From Bacteroidales bacterium (lineage in GTDB: Bacteria > Bacteroidota > Bacteroidia > Bacteroidales > UBA932), in contig SUYP01000001.1 of assembly GCA_015060395.1 (NCBI GenBank), positions 121,058-185,057 of the forward strand: a stretch of 64,000 nt of DNA, written 5' to 3'. This document shows, one piece after another, positions 62,851 to 64,000 of the stretch (position 1 is the stretch's first letter; every line of letters starts with the position of its first letter). Both the position numbers and the translations under genes were made by a program. The notes beneath the pieces were generated by a model. That model was not told where the DNA came from. It was given only the letters and a program-made list of their open reading frames with translations, and did not search any database.

Positions 62851-63852
62851 ATGATTTCTTATAAGGAACTCGGTCTTGTGAACACCAAGGAGATGTTCGC
62901 TAAGGCAATTGATGGCGGATACGCTATCCCAGCATTCAATTTCAACAATATGGAGCAGCTTCAGGCTATCATCTCAGCAGCAGCTGAGACAAAGTCTCCA
63001 GTTATCCTTCAGGTTTCTAAGGGCGCACGTCAGTATGCTAACCAGACTCTTCTCCGTTATATGGCAGAGGGTGCTGTGGAGTATGCAAAGGAACTTGGCT
63101 GGGAGAATCCTCAGATCGTTCTTCACCTCGACCACGGTGATTCATTCGAGACTTGCAAGAGCTGTATCGATATGGGCTTCTCTTCAGTTATGATCGACGG
63201 TTCACACCTTCCATACGATGAGAATGTAGCTCTTACAAGAAAGGTTGTTGACTATGCACACCAGTTCGACGTAACAGTTGAGGGTGAGCTCGGAGTCCTC
63301 GCAGGTGTTGAGGATGAGGTAAGCTCAGACCACCACACATACACTAAGCCAGAGGAAGTTGTTGACTTCGTTACAAAGACAGGCTGCGACTCACTCGCTA
63401 TTTCTATCGGAACATCACACGGTGCTTACAAGTTCACTCCAGAACAGTGCACAGTAGATCCTGAGACAGGTCTCCTCGTACCTCCAATGCTAGCTTTCGA
63501 TGTACTCGAGGGTGTTGAGAAGGAGCTTCCTGGATTCCCTATCGTTCTCCACGGTTCTTCTTCAGTTCCACAGGACGAGGTTGCTACAATCAACAAGTAC
63601 GGCGGTGCCCTCAAGGCTGCTATCGGTATTCCTGAGCCTTGGCTCCGTAAGGCTGCTGAGTCTGCAGTATGCAAGATCAACATCGACTCTGACTCACGTC
63701 TCGCTATGACAGCTGCAATCCGCGAGGTATTCGCTAACAAGCCAGCTGAGTTCGACCCACGCAAGTACCTCGGTCCAGCTCGTGACAATATGAAGAAGCT
63801 CTACATCCACAAGATCGTCAACGTTCTCGGTTCAGACGGCAAGGCAGAGTAA
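62851..63852 (+). CDS. fba: Class II fructose-bisphosphate aldolase
   Basis: 333 residues. Starts MISYKELGLVNTKEMF, with AIPAFNFNNMEQL, the zinc-site histidines in VLHLDHGDSFE, VEGELGVLAGVEDEV, the AISIGTSHGAYKF loop and IVLHGSSSVPQDE. It cleaves fructose 1,6-bisphosphate in glycolysis and is Zn-dependent. Codon choice (TCT, CTT, CGT, AAG, GAG, ACA) is strongly skewed compared with neighbouring genes, as expected for a highly expressed gene. The start at 62851 follows the -7 element by 46 bp. An in-frame upstream extension overlaps gmk and is not credible. Confidence 0.96.
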   Translation: MISYKELGLVNTKEMFAKAIDGGYAIPAFNFNNMEQLQAIISAAAETKSPVILQVSKGARQYANQTLLRYMAEGAVEYAKELGWENPQIVLHLDHGDSFETCKSCIDMGFSSVMIDGSHLPYDENVALTRKVVDYAHQFDVTVEGELGVLAGVEDEVSSDHHTYTKPEEVVDFVTKTGCDSLAISIGTSHGAYKFTPEQCTVDPETGLLVPPMLAFDVLEGVEKELPGFPIVLHGSSSVPQDEVATINKYGGALKAAIGIPEPWLRKAAESAVCKINIDSDSRLAMTAAIREVFANKPAEFDPRKYLGPARDNMKKLYIHKIVNVLGSDGKAE

Positions 63853-63935
63853 TTCTTCCAAATAAAGCAAAAAAGGTATAATTGCCAAAAATGGTTGGTG
63901 AAACCTTTGTAATTATTTAAAAAACAATTAGATAC

Positions 63936-63971
63936 AATAACTTTGATGAAAACGTTTTCATCAAAGTTATT
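63936..63971. promoter_or_regulatory. Perfect 36-bp palindrome overlapping a promoter at the next gene's start
   Basis: Left arm 63936-63953 and right arm 63954-63971 are exact reverse complements, centred on AAAACGTTTT. The plus-strand -7 element TAACTTTG (63938-63945) lies within it and, by symmetry, appears on the minus strand as well. A T run follows, and an ATG lies at 63976. It may be a repressor operator of LacI/CcpA-like symmetry or the fba terminator. Confidence 0.6.
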
Positions 63972-63975
63972 TTTT

Positions 63976-64000
63976 ATGGCTAAAACTCGTCGTGAAAGGT
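63976..64000 (+). CDS. Start of an unidentified gene (partial)
   Basis: ATG at 63976 opens MAKTRRER before the window ends. Transcription from the -7 element at 63938 would give a leader of about 24 bases. Eight residues are too few to identify a family. Confidence 0.4.

Overview
The window looks like a chromosomal segment of a gut- or rumen-type member of the Bacteroidales. The evidence is an adjacent SusC/SusD pair, a hybrid two-component regulator, a Bacteroidetes-type AddAB pair, an LemA/TPM cluster and many start-proximal copies of the Bacteroidetes -7 promoter element TAnnTTTG, with almost no Shine-Dalgarno sequences. I cannot name the genus. The host DNA is mid-GC; one inserted block (about 1.1-9.5 kb) is visibly more AT-rich.

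Layout. 1-1.0 kb: the tail of an unknown gene, a compound palindrome, then a minus-strand rubredoxin/reverse-rubrerythrin pair for oxidative stress. About 1.10-9.53 kb: an integrative mobilizable element (IME) with tyrosine integrase, a small RhuM-like protein, a P-loop helicase, a Toprim primase, a structured oriT-like region, a MobV relaxase and an outer-membrane beta-barrel cargo gene, flanked by imperfect att-like direct repeats. 9.7-19.7 kb: addB-addA, DUF4290, ftsK and a LolA-like lipoprotein-carrier gene, tightly packed. 19.7-22.6 kb (minus): a FISUMP lipoprotein, LemA and two TPM-domain proteins. 22.7-24.9 kb: apbE and a short comEC. 25.0-28.5 kb: acetate kinase, phosphotransbutyrylase and butyrate kinase, with a 62-bp near-perfect direct repeat between the last two.

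28.5-49.2 kb is a pectin utilization locus, all on the plus strand: GH28, a CE12-CE8 esterase, a hybrid two-component system, a GH105-PL1 fusion, a second PL1 lipoprotein, SusC, SusD and a large beta-helix surface lipoprotein. Together these can remove methyl and acetyl groups from homogalacturonan/rhamnogalacturonan, cut it by lyase and hydrolase action, import the oligomers and finish unsaturated ends. A strong bidirectional terminator closes the locus.

49.3-55.3 kb (minus): serine hydrolase, cytidylate-kinase-like protein, MATE transporter, two FKBP-type lipoproteins and an NrnA-like DHH phosphoesterase. 55.4-61.6 kb (plus): a membrane-anchored protein, DUF3822, rsmD, DUF4861, a SulP transporter and a HerA/DUF853 ATPase. 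61.6-62.7 kb (minus): nadD and gmk. 62.9-63.9 kb: a highly expressed-looking class II fructose-bisphosphate aldolase, followed by a perfect 36-bp palindrome at the start of the next gene.

I found no tRNA, rRNA, CRISPR array or complete insertion sequence, and no clear previously undescribed multi-gene system. The observations most worth a second look are the IME's triple att-like repeats, oriT and iteron-like region, the GH105-PL1 fusion, and several palindromic or repeated regulatory-looking sequences (82-180, 27129-27328, 28492-28533, 43881-43940, 62787-62804, 63936-63971).
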